From NCBI GenBank assembly GCA_014773175.1, contig VXCM01002073.1, positions 1 through 64,000 on the forward strand: a DNA stretch of 64,000 bases, read 5' to 3'. Below, one piece after another: positions 1 to 9,943 of this stretch (the first letter of the stretch is position 1; every line of letters starts with the position of its first letter). Below the pieces are notes generated by a model that ran no database searches, was not told the origin of the DNA, and saw only the letters and a program-made list of their open reading frames with translations. The position numbers and the translations under genes were made by a program. This DNA comes from Lucifuga dentata (lineage: Eukaryota; Chordata; Actinopteri; Ophidiiformes; Bythitidae).

Positions 1-232
1 AAGTTAGTAGGAAAAGTATGAAAATGCAGATGTTCCAACTCATAATGGCTGTAAGAATTTTCACATACAGGAACAACACACTTCATGGTTTTAGCATTAT
101 TTCCAACTTTGTGTCTCTGGGAGATACAATGTTGTGGCGTGCCTCATGGAGCAGACTGTCCAATCAGATTCACTTGTAGGCGGGACATCTGTCCTTCTGA
201 CTGATGCACCGCAAAACTACACAGAAAAAAAG
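1..232. other. unique-looking non-coding stretch
   Basis: AT-rich sequence with no credible open frame, splice pattern or recognised repeat. It ends where the 3' part of a TTAA-type element begins. Confidence 0.4.
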
Positions 233-522
233 GTATGTCTCCACCGGGGAATAAAGTCCCAATAGAAGACCTGCGTTTATTGAAAAATTTAAACAACTGT
301 GACTTCATAAGGCTGTGTAACTATTGGCAGGCAAAACATGGATTTTTAAGATGTGTGTATCACTTGAATATTTGATTTTGAAAGATTAAGAGATTTTGTA
401 AAATATCAGGAAAGCTGAAATACGGTTTTATCCTCTGAGAAATGATTGTCAGTAACGTTACATGTATGAAAATTGAATATATTCGGCTCAAACATGCAAA
501 ATGGCTGGGTATAGTACTTTAA
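233..522 (+). mobile_element. TTAA-type inverted-repeat element, copy A (5'-truncated)
   Basis: The right-hand half of the window's commonest repeat. It starts at the internal GGTATGTCTCCACC segment and ends in the terminal inverted repeat (ATGCAAAATGGC, then ACTTTAA at 516-522). It matches the right half of copy B at 1731-2282 almost throughout. There is no coding capacity, so it is a non-autonomous DNA element. The short open frame over it on the minus strand is translated inverted repeat and not a protein. Confidence 0.85.
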
Positions 523-843
523 GGTGATAAACACATTTTTTGAAGCATCATGTACAGTATATACCTTAATTAGAATGAAATCGGCATAAATTGGAGTAAG
601 TTTCCAAGCAACAGACTTATAATTTATGCAACACATCATGTATGTTTGAAGAACCACAGACTCCTCTTAATTTTGTCCATGTATACATGTTACTCACATT
701 ATTCCTTAAGAAATAATCAGAGTATGTAATGAAGAAACATCCCAACTATCAATCTACCAACATCTGTTAGGGAACACACAGCCTCATTCGGCCATATTTG
801 TGTATTTGGGAGCTTCTTGGTTTTTTCCCGTTTGTCAGCCTGT

Positions 844-893
<50 letters not shown>

Positions 894-1730
894 TGTCATG
901 CACTTTTGAGTCAGTTCCTCCTCTGTTCTGCTTCATTAGTATCTGTGGGATTCTTCCTCGTCAGAATCGACCAGCTGCTCTGTAAAGAACTCTTTGTAGC
1001 CTGGAGAGCAGGAGAGCTGCTTTCTCTGCACTTTCCATCCATTCTTCTGCTCCATTGTGGGATATGTCTCAAGGTTATACCTTAACTGCATCTGTGCATG
1101 TATGTGTGTGTGTGTGTGTGAGATGCTCAAAGAAGCTGTTCTATCGATTTAAACTGCAGGGCCGAAGCTGTCAGCAACCTTGAGTCCTGTTGAACAGCGC
1201 AGGGACATGCAGGTAAAAGGAGATAGATTTCAGAATTGCACTATATATATCCAGGTTTCTCGTCTGGGATGGAATTTTCAATGCTTATGATTTCCACTAC
1301 TATATGCAACTTTGTGGACTATTTCAGTATTGAGGACTTACAGCATTTCCAACTACTATCTGTAGCCATACAGAGAGCTATGGAGTATTGAATGTAAAGT
1401 AATAACCTGCAGTCAGATTGGCAGCAGGACAGTAATTTTCAGGTTTAACTGTTGGAGAAATGCCAAAATTATCAGCTCAACTTACCTTTGAGAAGCATTT
1501 TTCAGGCTTTTAATTTTAATGGAAAGCAAATAAATTAGTTTGTCACACCCAACATCCTTTTGTCATTGTTATTAACTCTCTGAAATCATTTTTATGGTTT
1601 TACTTTTTTGATTGAAATTGGCTTTCATTTGTCGCCTAAAAAGCTATGCTGTAAAAAAACATTTCAGCCTGTCAAATTCTGGACATTGCCGTGGAAATGC
1701 TGTTTCCGAATTGCTTTTTGTTTACAGACT
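523..1730. other. non-coding stretch with two GT microsatellites
   Basis: No gene seen. It holds (GT)n at 846-896 and a short one at 1103-1120. The open frames across 798-1130 are translated CA/GT repeats. The rest is AT-rich, low-coding sequence without a recognised repeat. Confidence 0.5.
846..896. repeat. (GT)n microsatellite
   Basis: About 25 GT units, with one interruption (GTAT) near the 3' end. Confidence 0.97.
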
Positions 1731-2282
1731 TTAAAGGATCACACCTCCCATTTTGCATGTTTGAGCCTAATATATTAAATTTTCTTACATGTTACGTTAC
1801 TAACAATCATTTTCCAAAGCATACTACTGGAACAGTGAATTAAAAATGTTTTTCCTACCTTCCAGACCTCCACTGGTTTCAGTTCATTCTNGGATAGGTA
1901 ATCCATCATCATGAACAAGACATGTATTCAGGTTTTTATTTTAGAAGTTATGTAATTTTAGCATTTAAGTTCAATAAAAAAGCGTGGAGTGAATGTATGT
2001 CTCCACTGGGGAATATAGTCCCAAAAGAAGACCTGCATTTATCAAAAAATTTTAACGACCGTGACTTCATAATTTTGCATAACTACTAGTAGGAGAAACA
2101 TTGATTTTTAAGGTGGGTATATCACTTGAGTATTTGATTTTGAAAGATTAAGAGGTTTTGCAAAATATCAGGAAAGCTGAAATATGGTTTTATCCTTTGG
2201 GAAATAATTGTCATTAACATAATGTGTACGAAAATTAAATATATTGGGCTCAAACATGCAAAATGGTGGTATGGTCCTTTAA
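1731..2282 (+). mobile_element. TTAA-type inverted-repeat element, copy B (near full length)
   Basis: Reference copy. It begins TTAAAGGATCACACC and ends GGTATGGTCCTTTAA. The first and last roughly 90 bases are imperfect inverted repeats of each other, including the CATTTTGCATGTTTGAG block and a CAAAGCATA-type inner edge. A single N at 1891 replaces about 40 bases that other copies have. Non-autonomous: no transposase frame. The TTAA ends plus an AGGR-type terminus recall the T2/Kolobok type of element in fish and frogs; piggyBac also targets TTAA. The family assignment is inference. Confidence 0.9.
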
Positions 2283-2443
2283 AGTCCAAAGGGTTTACCA
2301 GCCAGTCTCCATAAAAGGCTTCGATTTTAGAATGAATGTTAATAAATTTCCTCCAAAGGAACCTGGAAACCTTCACTACTTGCCGGCCCATTTCATAAAC
2401 TAGTTGGAGACCTTCCTACACCCTAGTCCATCTCCCTAACCCT

Positions 2444-2471
2444 TCATCATCATCATCATCATCATCATCAT
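2444..2471. repeat. (TCA)n microsatellite
   Basis: Nine uninterrupted TCA/ATC units. Confidence 0.95.
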
Positions 2472-3001
2472 AGCCTCTTTTTTCAGTGGAATCTGGGCGA
2501 GAGCGGACAGTCTCTCTCTCTTGCAGCATGACGGACAGAAAGAGTTGCAATGCTTACATTGTTGTGTGTATATGAGATTGTTGACAATTTAAAAGCTGCA
2601 GACTCATTAGCGTTCACAATGCGGACTGCTTTTTTTTAAACTCAAACAAGGTCCTCAGCATCTGCACCAACAATGATCGTCTCCTTTATACAGAGCTCTC
2701 ACTGTGGATGGCCTTTTTCGGTTTCATTCAGCCTGCAGACGAATCCATCAATGCCAAAAAATGAATCCATTTACTAAAATAGCTGAGGAACAGTGCCACT
2801 TGTGGCTAAAAGTAAAACCGCTGGGTAATATCAGCATCATTTAACCTTCTGTTTTTTCATTTTCATTTAAGAGCAAGGTGAGGCCCTTTCAGTTGTGGGC
2901 ATAAAACACACCAAATGCTAAGAATGCTAGGAACATCTGAAATTTAAAGTTCTCGGCTCTGAATGCAGATACTGAGCACTGAGCACCCCTCTTTTTTTTT
3001 T

Positions 3002-3046
3002 AGTATTATACCAAAATTGTGTTACTTTGTGAGTTAACAACCAAGN

Positions 3047-3077
<31 letters not shown>

Positions 3078-3119
3078 TATTATACCAAAATTGTGTTACT
3101 TTGTGAGTTAACAACCAAG
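3002..3119. other. direct duplication around N 3046 (likely assembly overlap)
   Basis: 44 identical bases (AGTATTATACC to AACCAAG) stand on both sides of the N, with a short T-run before the first copy and a long one before the second. The pattern recurs at nine other N positions in the window. Confidence 0.85.
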
Positions 3120-3475
3120 TTTTGGATGAGATAAATGTTTAAAAAAAAAATACAAGGGACCAGTGAACAGTAAAGCAGAATCTGTGTGAACTTTGGATTT
3201 GGACATCCACCACACCAGGATTTTTTTATTTTGAAAGGCTGAAGTGTAGCCTTGATGTTGCCAAAAACCATCAGTTTTGGAAGTATAAGATTTTCTTGAA
3301 CTTTGACTCAATTTTCGGCTCAACTTTTAGCTCAATTGATGTTATTATGTCTAATAAGGAAGACTGAAAGTTTGGTCCAACATAGGTTTTTTTTTTTAGT
3401 GTTTGTTCTCTAAGCTGCCACCTGGAGGACAAACACTAAAGACATTTAAATAAGAGGAACTTATACTGCGTTCCA

Positions 3476-3560
3476 GTTACGGTGGGAAGTCGGAATTTCC
3501 CAGTCGGAATTTCCGACTTCTGACCTCAAACCATTCCAGCCAAATATAAACAAAAAACCA
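3476..3560. repeat. fragment of a dispersed repeat (GGAAGTCGGAA type)
   Basis: CTGCGTTCCAGTTACGG followed by a GGAAGTCGGAATTTCC / GGAATTTCCGACTTC inverted motif. I recognise this composition from common teleost interspersed repeats. The family name is not certain. Confidence 0.5.
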
Positions 3561-3740
3561 ACAAATACTGCAAGATTAAATAAACTTAGTAATAAATGCT
3601 AAAGTAACGTTAGATTACAGAACTGTTTGATTGTGTTGTTTTACAATGATATAAATCACAGTATTAAACATTTGTGCAGAGAAGTAATACTCTGAAATTA
3701 TTTACACTTACGTATGAATGGCAAACAGTTATTATACATA

Positions 3741-3955
3741 ATAGATCAGTCATCCTCAAAGTCTGGACAACGGTCCGGATCCGGACTGAACCACAACTGT
3801 CTCTGGAATCTGAGCAAATTATACTTTTCATATGCATTATTTGTATTATCTGTGAGACATTGCTGTGACACATCGAGTCAAAATTCTCCACTTTCACCAC
3901 TGTGGAGAAAGCGAAACAGAATGTCCGCCGCACTGCTACTGCTCCACTATCGTCT
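3741..3955 (+). repeat. dispersed repeat, probable hAT-like end (copy 1 of an inverted pair)
   Basis: It starts CAGTCATCCTCAAAGTC and runs through GGTCCGGATCCGGAC and CTGTGAGACATTGCTGTGAC. The reverse complement of 59475-59700 matches it along its length with scattered changes. A CAG...CCTCAAAGTC start is typical of hAT terminal sequences, but I see no transposase frame. The second copy is about 56 kb away in opposite orientation. Confidence 0.7.
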
Positions 3956-3974
3956 TTAACGTGACGTCTTTAAT

Positions 3975-4212
3975 GTAACGATGACGTCTCTGTCATCTTT
4001 AACACCAGATGAATCAGGATAAATACGAAGCAGCTCATTAACACACTGATCTTCATTGACTTTTACCTGTGATACACCTGACAACAACGTTAGCTTAATG
4101 TGACACCGGTATACTGATTGACATAAGTAAAGCTTTATGAATGAGCTTCAGTCATCACGATGCAACACTGTGTAGATATCATGATTTTTTTTTTTTTTTT
4201 ATGAATCCCTCC
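3975..4212 (-). mobile_element. family K element, minus-strand partial copy
   Basis: Reverse complement of the K consensus seen at 13030-13838. It shows GAAGCAGCTCATTAACAC, then CTTTTACCTGTGATACACC, then AAAGCTTTATGAATGAGCTT, and ends at TTTTATGAATCCC, the terminal repeat motif. A T-run interrupts the end at 4183-4200. Confidence 0.75.
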
Positions 4213-5290
4213 CATGGTATTTTCAAGTTGTGTGTACATGAACTGTCAAAAGAAGATGAAATTACCAGAAGGAAACTGTTTTTAGCATACCAAATTGCCA
4301 AACTGGGAGTTACTGAGAATATTTTAATTTTTGTTTTTTAGGGGTGTGTTTGTTTAAAAAAAAAAGTAGCCCATAATCTTGTCTTGTATGAATATTCAGA
4401 TGGGCATATAAATTACATACCTAATGCACATTCTCTCTCTGTTTTGTGGTGAAACGATAAAATACATGTGTGATGGCTGCTTTCATAAATAATTTGATAG
4501 CCAGAAAAAAACTTGCTTCATCTGAACAACCAAGAGCTTCTGAACCGTGAAAAATGGAGCACATGAAGGCTCAGAAATCTCTTCATATCCATCTTTCAGA
4601 AATTATGATGATGAGCTAAAACTTTGCTCCGGGTAGAAATGACAAGAAATACTCTACTCTGCTTTCTATTTTCCAGTGAAATTGATATTGCTAGTCTGTT
4701 GAGGCATGATGAATAATGTATCCCATAGTGAGAATAGTACATGGATGTGTTTATGTCATAAAGAGCAGCATGTGGCGAGTGGATGCATCAGGATGTTTGC
4801 TCAGGCTGTCAGAGTGGGTTGTTCTAATCCAAACATCACAGTGGGATGCGCTGACGGCTGCTGGCATCAGGAGAGGAAAAGACAGCCTCCCACCGTCACC
4901 CAAATGAGACATGCAAAGTGATGTTGTTGGGAAATTAAAAGACAGATTGTTGTCACCTTAGCAGGAGTGAGATAAGCCCGTTAAACAAAACAACGGCGGC
5001 GCTGTATATTCATTACGACAGCCGTATGGATAACAACGTGTCAGAACTGCGGAGGTTTGTCACATTTATCAAACGCACATTAACTGAGCCGATCTGCAGC
5101 CACTGTCTGGAGAAAACCATACATCTGCATGTTTGGTGACTTTTACTGTCATTCCTTTCTAAAATCCTTTTTCAGACAACATAAAACTAAACTAAGACAT
5201 TGAAGAAGAAACTCTTGATTGAAGAGTTTATCTTAAGGTTGAATATATCAGGTGTCTGAGTGTTTGATAACTGATCCTAATGGACACTAT
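4213..5290. other. non-coding stretch, partly complex sequence
   Basis: No gene or repeat recognised. The open frames at 4706-4921 lack exon-like features. The part at 4970-5110 is of higher complexity (GGCGGCGCTGTATATTCAT) and could be conserved non-coding DNA; this is inference only. Confidence 0.4.
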
Positions 5291-5520
5291 CGGCCTGTTT
5301 TCCTGCTTTGTTACCTCTGCCAAGGAGGTTATATTTTCACCCTGTCTTTGTTTTTCTATCAGCAGGATATCTGAGGAAGAGTTGACTAAATTGGGAACTC
5401 ACCAACTCTTCCTCAACCCGAGTCCCACAAAATTTCATCAAAATCTGTCTGTTATTTTTTAAGATATCAAGAACAGATTTTGATGACATTTTGTGGGACT
5501 CGGGTTGAGGAAGAGTTACA
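5291..5520. repeat. CCAAGGAGGTTAT-type dispersed repeat with long hairpin
   Basis: CCTCTGCCAAGGAGGTTATATTTTC is a motif I recognise from a repeat widespread in fish; a relative occurs at 10868-10920. The 3' half forms an inverted repeat: 45-base arms at 5404-5448 and 5473-5517 pair with one mismatch around a 24-base loop. Confidence 0.75.
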
Positions 5521-5655
5521 AAGGATCATAAGCCATATGTTGTACACTGTAATCCCAGATGTTTTAACTCAAAAAAATTAGATTGTNAAAGGATCATAAG
5601 CCATATGTTGTACACTGTAATCCCAGATGTTTTAACTCAAAAAAATTAGATTGTA
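5520..5655. other. direct duplication around N 5587 (likely assembly overlap)
   Basis: About 67 bases at 5520-5586 recur after the N with a single difference in an A-run. It duplicates the first inverted-repeat end of the element at 5611-6046. Confidence 0.9.
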
Positions 5656-6046
5656 CCCAATTTAGTCAATTGTACCTAAATATGACCTAATGATTTTGAG
5701 TTAGTTGTACTTTTTGGATATTTTTTTATTTGGTTAGAGTTTTTGAGTTGAATCAACTTAAATAAGTTTAGTTTTGCCCATTGCTATTAGCAAAGAACAA
5801 AATTATTGCTTAAAATAGAATCTTGGTGATGGAGTGGCGCGGTGGCTCATGGTTAGCTCTGTTCCCTCACAGCAAAAAGGTCCTGGGTTCGAGACCAACT
5901 GGTTCCTTTCTGTGTGGAGTTTGCATGTTCTCCCTGTGCTGAACATATACTTTTTTGTTTGTTCAACAGTGAAACTTAACTTTCTTAGGGCAACGAGTTA
6001 CCCTGCTTTTTTAAAGTTGAATGAACTTATCAGAGCTTACAGTGTA
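5611..6046. mobile_element. MITE with TACACTGTAA termini
   Basis: It opens TACACTGTAA and closes TTACAGTGTA, which are perfect 10-base inverted repeats. Between them are repeated TTGAGTTGAATCAACTT-like segments, common in this type of short DNA element. A SINE-like unit (5833-5940) interrupts it. TA at both edges would suit a Tc1/mariner-type insertion (inference). Confidence 0.75.
5833..5940 (+). mobile_element. tRNA-like SINE-type unit nested in the MITE
   Basis: GTGGCGCGGTGGCTCATGGT with an A-box-like TGGCTCATGGTTAGC and a B-box GGGTTCGAGACC (5885-5896), then TGTGGAGTTTGCATGTTCTC. This is a very common teleost repeat unit. A degraded copy of the same unit lies in opposite orientation at 24866-24955. 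It is not a functional tRNA: no paired acceptor stem is evident. Confidence 0.7.
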
Positions 6047-6051
6047 TAAAA

Positions 6052-6182
6052 ACTCAGTCAGGTCAACTGGAATCAAGTTTTAATTCTGAAACATTTCATC
6101 ATTCATCTGACTGATGAAGCCATTTGGATGAATGGTGAAATGTTTCAGAATTAAAAACTTGAATCCAGCTGACCTGACTGAG
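6052..6182. repeat. long hairpin, about 56-base arms
   Basis: Arms at 6052-6107 and 6127-6182 pair with few mismatches around a 19-base loop. The right arm holds TTTGGATGAATGGTGAAA, related to TTTTGGATGAACGGCGAAAC at 35165-35190, so it belongs to a dispersed family. No protein is implied. Confidence 0.85.
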
Positions 6183-6916
6183 CTTTTATACAACATATCT
6201 ACTGCCTGGATGACTGAGATTCTTCATCAGATCGTACCCCATGATTTACAAATTTAAGTATGTTTATACATATTTATATTTACTAGCAACTGTGAGAGAG
6301 CCATGAGAGGCGGCTAACTGTTATGTATTTTCTTTGTACAGAGTTTAAACCCTAGTCAACCCGACCTGTTCTGTACTTGTGTCGTTACTTGGACATAAAG
6401 ATACCATCTCTGTGTCCTCTACTTTACAAATGTTATCCATGTAAACTCGTGTTTCTCAACAGGGCTATGCCGCTCCATAGTGGGAGTTTAGAGAACGATG
6501 TGGGGGTACCTGGATGCCAGATGACTATCAGCTGGTGTTGGATGCATGAAAACCAGAGTTGTTGAGACATATAAGCAACGTACAAAGGGCATATTAACAT
6601 GGCACAGTCAAAGAAAAAGTGCCGTCTTTGATGTGGAGGCTGAGGAGTTTCTGCTCTGACAACCAACTTGACAGGTAAATTTTGATGCACTGGAGGAGAA
6701 TCTGCAGGAGAAGTCCGTTGCTATGACCAACATGCTTTCCTGAGTTACAAATGTTGGTCCTCCATGGTCAGCAGATACCGTGATTTCACTGTTTCATTGA
6801 AACATGCATTGCCTGTCCTTACAGTGCACTTTATCCACACAGGGAGGTTTTATTGTGCTAAATTTCTGAAAAGTACATTTTTCAAGGTACATGGTTTTCA
6901 CAAGAAAGTGATTTCT

Positions 6917-6978
<62 letters not shown>

Positions 6979-7071
6979 AGGCTGCAGAGGTGGAAAGTAG
7001 TCAAGTACATTACATTGTTTTCTTGATGCCAGAGGGAAATATTGTATGTTTTATGACAGTTATCTTTGCAT
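6183..7071. other. non-coding stretch with long GT microsatellite
   Basis: No gene. The first part (to about 6245) continues the hairpin-associated repeat (GGATGACTGAGATTCTTCAT). (GT)n lies at 6920-6975. The open frames at 6764-7187 read through the microsatellite. Confidence 0.5.
6920..6975. repeat. (GT)n microsatellite
   Basis: 28 uninterrupted GT units. Confidence 0.98.
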
Positions 7072-7745
7072 ATCCATCCATGCATTTTTTTTTTTATGCT
7101 TATCTAGGGCCGGGTCGTGATGGCAGCAGGTCAAACAAGGCAGCCCCCATGGCCCTCTCCGCACTCACATTCTCCAGCTCCTCCTAGGGGATTCTGTTCC
7201 CAGGCCAGATGGGATATGACCAAGACCCTGAGATACTTAAACTTCTTCACTTGGAGCAGCAATTTGCTCCCAAAAGAGAGGGAGCAATCCACCATTTTCC
7301 AGCCGCATACCATAGCCTAAGCTTTTGAAGTGCTGATTCTCATCCTGACTGTATGAGCTGGACTCTGAAGAGGCCAGCAGAACTACATCACCTGCAAAAA
7401 GCAAAGATGCAATCCTGAGACCCCCATACCTGCTTCTTGAGATTCTGTCCATGAAAATCACAAACAGAATCTGTGACAAAGTACAATAACAAGTCCAATT
7501 CCCACTGAGAATGTTGGATTTCTTGCTGAGTATACAGACACAGCTCTCAGACAAGAACTGGATCGCTCGTAGGAGTGACCCTGGTACCCCGTACTTCTAC
7601 AATACCTCCCACAAGATGCCCCGAGGAACTAGGCCATAGGCCTTCCCCAAGTCCACAAAACACATGTAGAATGGATCAGCATATTCCCATGAACCCTCAG
7701 TATCCTCGCAAGGTGAAAGGCTGGTCTGCTGTTCTGTGATCTGGA
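7072..7745 (-). pseudogene. non-LTR retrotransposon, reverse transcriptase remnant with 3' end
   Basis: Reads on the minus strand. From about 7663 to 7639 the frame gives FVDLGKAYG, the first catalytic block of a fish LINE reverse transcriptase, followed by VPRGILWE. The frame at 7237-7554 gives LSQILFVIFMDRISR, then GLRIASLLFAGDVVLLASS. The catalytic FADD box is changed to FAGD, and stops and frameshifts occur, so the copy is dead. The 3' end near 7072 has TAGATAAGC plus an A-rich tract and ATGGATGGAT, the usual tail of this fish LINE type. The 5' part is missing, as is usual for LINE copies. The clade is not decided; Rex1- or L2-related is possible. Confidence 0.85.
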
Positions 7746-8422
7746 TGGAATCTGCATTGGGTTCCAGATTTTATATTTTTATATTGAACATAAGATAAGC
7801 TTATCAAATATCTTGTGTAGCGGTGTCACTGCGTTGTGTTTAAAGATTCACGTTGCTGAGTTTTTTTTCTCCAACTTTATTCTGGTCAGACGAAGATAAA
7901 AAATTTAAAAAAACACAGGCCTCAGCTCCAGCACACATAAACCACTAAAAGAGAAGTAATGCCAGACAGAAATGAAATCATACGAGTAAAATAAATTGTA
8001 AAACATTTAGAACACAGCATAATATAATAACAGAAAATGCCATAAACTGATTTAACATAAAAAAACAAAGAAAATCAAACATCAAGACATAATAAATAAT
8101 GATTTAACCAAATTAACTTGCCACAAAAAGAAACTCAACTTACCACGTTGGTCCTAGCCATGAAAGAAGAAGATTAACAGGGTGCACACCCCAAACAGCA
8201 GGGGCACCCATGACCACACAGCCTCCCTGGCCATGCCCCAAAGTGTAATATAACAAAAAAACAAGGGAAAGAAAAGGAACATGAATAATAAATAAATNCC
8301 ATGCCCCAAAGTGTAATATAACAAAAAAACAAGGGAAAGAAAAGGAACATGAATAATAAATAAATAAACTACGGCAATGGAGATCAACCAAACCTCATTG
8401 CTCTGCTACACTTGCATGCAAA
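7746..8422 (-). other. 3'-UTR-like sequence read on the minus strand, origin unknown
   Basis: On the minus strand the stretch ends CCAGAATAAAGTTGGAG followed by an A-run (plus-strand T-run at 7861-7868). This is an AATAAA signal about 12 bases before a poly-A tract, as in a retrotransposed transcript or a retroelement 3' end. The 67 bases at 8231-8297 are repeated at 8299-8365 around an N, so the tandem-looking open frames there are artefacts. I do not recognise any encoded protein. Confidence 0.4.
8231..8365. other. direct duplication around N 8298 (likely assembly overlap)
   Basis: 67 bases ending AATAAATAAAT are repeated identically after the N. Confidence 0.92.
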
Positions 8423-8448
8423 TTTCTTTCTTTCTTTCTTTCTTTCTT
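8423..8448. repeat. (TTTC)n microsatellite
   Basis: Six to seven TTTC units. Confidence 0.95.
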
Positions 8449-8777
8449 ATCATGGAGTACATTTTGTTGTTGTAGGTTTTGCTTTTTGTTGTCGTACTTT
8501 GACTTTTTTAAGTATTTCTTCCAGCACTGGCAATCTGTGGCAGGATTTACAGAGACCAGACAGGCCTGCAGTTCATTATTGGTAATTAATTTTAATTACC
8601 AGGCAGACAGGCATAATACTGATAGCAGATGGAGGAGTCTGGTGGCTCGATTCACTCCAATGACCCGTCCTCCTCCTCCTCCTCCTCCTTTTCTCCTGTC
8701 ACCACACAGGGTCACAGGGTGAAGCCAAGTCCCATCATTCAGCTTCAGCCTGGACACAAGAGACAACCATGAAACAT
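8449..8777. other. non-coding stretch with (TCC)n
   Basis: No gene. (TCC)n occupies 8668-8690. The short open frames here translate the TCC run. Confidence 0.5.
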
Positions 8778-9332
8778 ACACTGCAAAAACCTCCATCCTA
8801 ACACAACATGTTCACTTTATTGAGCCCTAGAAGTCTTATTTTGTTACCAGACAAATGAACCTTTTCAAGAATGTTCTAGAAATGTCAGCATCTAGAAACA
8901 AGACATCATAAGCATCCGTTCAGACCAGAAATTTACAGAATTAAATTGATTTGCATCATTGCAATGATGTTGCAATTCCGATGTGGAAGCTGTAGCTACC
9001 AAAGTTAGCCAATTAAAATCAAAGCACCTTTAGAAACACGGTTACATCAGGCATTTCACTGTAATTTGCACCAGAGGGAATCTAGATTATGTTTTTTGTG
9101 ACGCACAATTCCATCGTGTCCAACATCAGCAATATCAAGTTCCAATCAAGCACGTGACTTTTGTGAGGCTCGCTGTTTTGCTGCTCTTTGTATCACATGA
9201 CCTAGCATAAAAGTTTCCAATATGTCCTTAGTTTTCCTAAAGTGCGGCTTTACTGAGCTCAGAGCTAATGCTAAAGCTAGCTTCAAAAGGTGAGTTCTAG
9301 ATCTCCGTTAAGTGAAAACAGCTTTATAACAG

Positions 9333-9943
9333 CCCAAAATATACCCCCTGCCCAGACTATATCCAGGGTTAAAGTGGGCTACCCTGTTTTATACCTTGGG
9401 TGTTATTTAGGCTAGTCTATTTCATACCGCCCAAGGCCAGATTATACCCCCACACTCAGACACAAAATATTCAAGGATACAGTATTAAGTTTTTGATTNA
9501 GGCCAGATTATACCCCCACACTCAGACACAAAATATTCAAGGATACAGTATTAAGTTTTTGATTTAATTCACACGTTGATAACACAACCTTATCCACTAC
9601 AATACACAATTTTAACCGCTTAAATGCCATTACAAACTAATCAAGTGCAGAGTACAATGAATCATGAGCTGAATAAAACATATGATTGGCTTGGTCCAAA
9701 TAAGCTATCCCTGAATATATCAAAAGTCTATGTTGCAGTGACATGTTGTTTTATAAATTATGATGGAAAGAAACTCTGGACGTTGAAATACAGACTAATT
9801 TATGAAAAACACAAAGGGGTATAATCTGGACTAGTGGGTATAGTCTGGTCTAGGCCAAAATATACTCTGGGGTATAAACCAGCCTGGGCTACTTTATACC
9901 CAGGGGTGTATTTTGGCTTAGACCAGACTATACCTGGGTATAA
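9333..9943. mobile_element. TATACC-rich inverted-repeat element, copy 1
   Basis: It is related over its whole length to 63219-63896. The left part (GGGTTAAAGTGGGCTACCC, then TTTTATACC) is the inverted counterpart of the right part (GGTATAAACC, then GGGCTACTTTATACCC). Short GGTATANTCTGG and AGACTATAYC motifs recur at both ends. No coding frame. Bases 9434-9498 are repeated at 9500-9564 around an N. Confidence 0.8.
9434..9564. other. direct duplication around N 9499 (likely assembly overlap)
   Basis: 65 identical bases lie on either side of the N. The second copy of this element (63219-63896) has this segment only once. Confidence 0.93.

Larger units (their letters stand above)
2283..3475. other. 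non-coding stretch with ATC repeat and assembly duplication
   Basis: No gene. A (TCA)n microsatellite lies at 2444-2471. The 44 bases at 3002-3045 are repeated at 3076-3119 around an N at 3046 and a T-run, which is probably an assembly artefact. The remainder is AT-rich and unassigned. Confidence 0.5.

Noticed and set aside
406..657. Recurring peptide like MFEPNIFNFHT in several frames (also near 2122, 22235 and 59136)
   Set aside because: It is the translation of the terminal inverted repeat of the TTAA element. The repetition is of DNA, not of a protein family.
3709..3868. Possible exon overlapping VWTTVRIRTEPQLSLESEQ
   Set aside because: The same DNA occurs inverted at 59475-59700 with frame-breaking changes, so it is a repeat.
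5833..5940. A tRNA gene, given A- and B-box-like strings
   Set aside because: The cloverleaf stems do not close and the sequence continues as a known SINE-like repeat unit.
8140..8391. Protein-like internal duplication around SFSFPCFFVILHFG
   Set aside because: The duplication is exactly the overlap on both sides of N 8298, an assembly effect.
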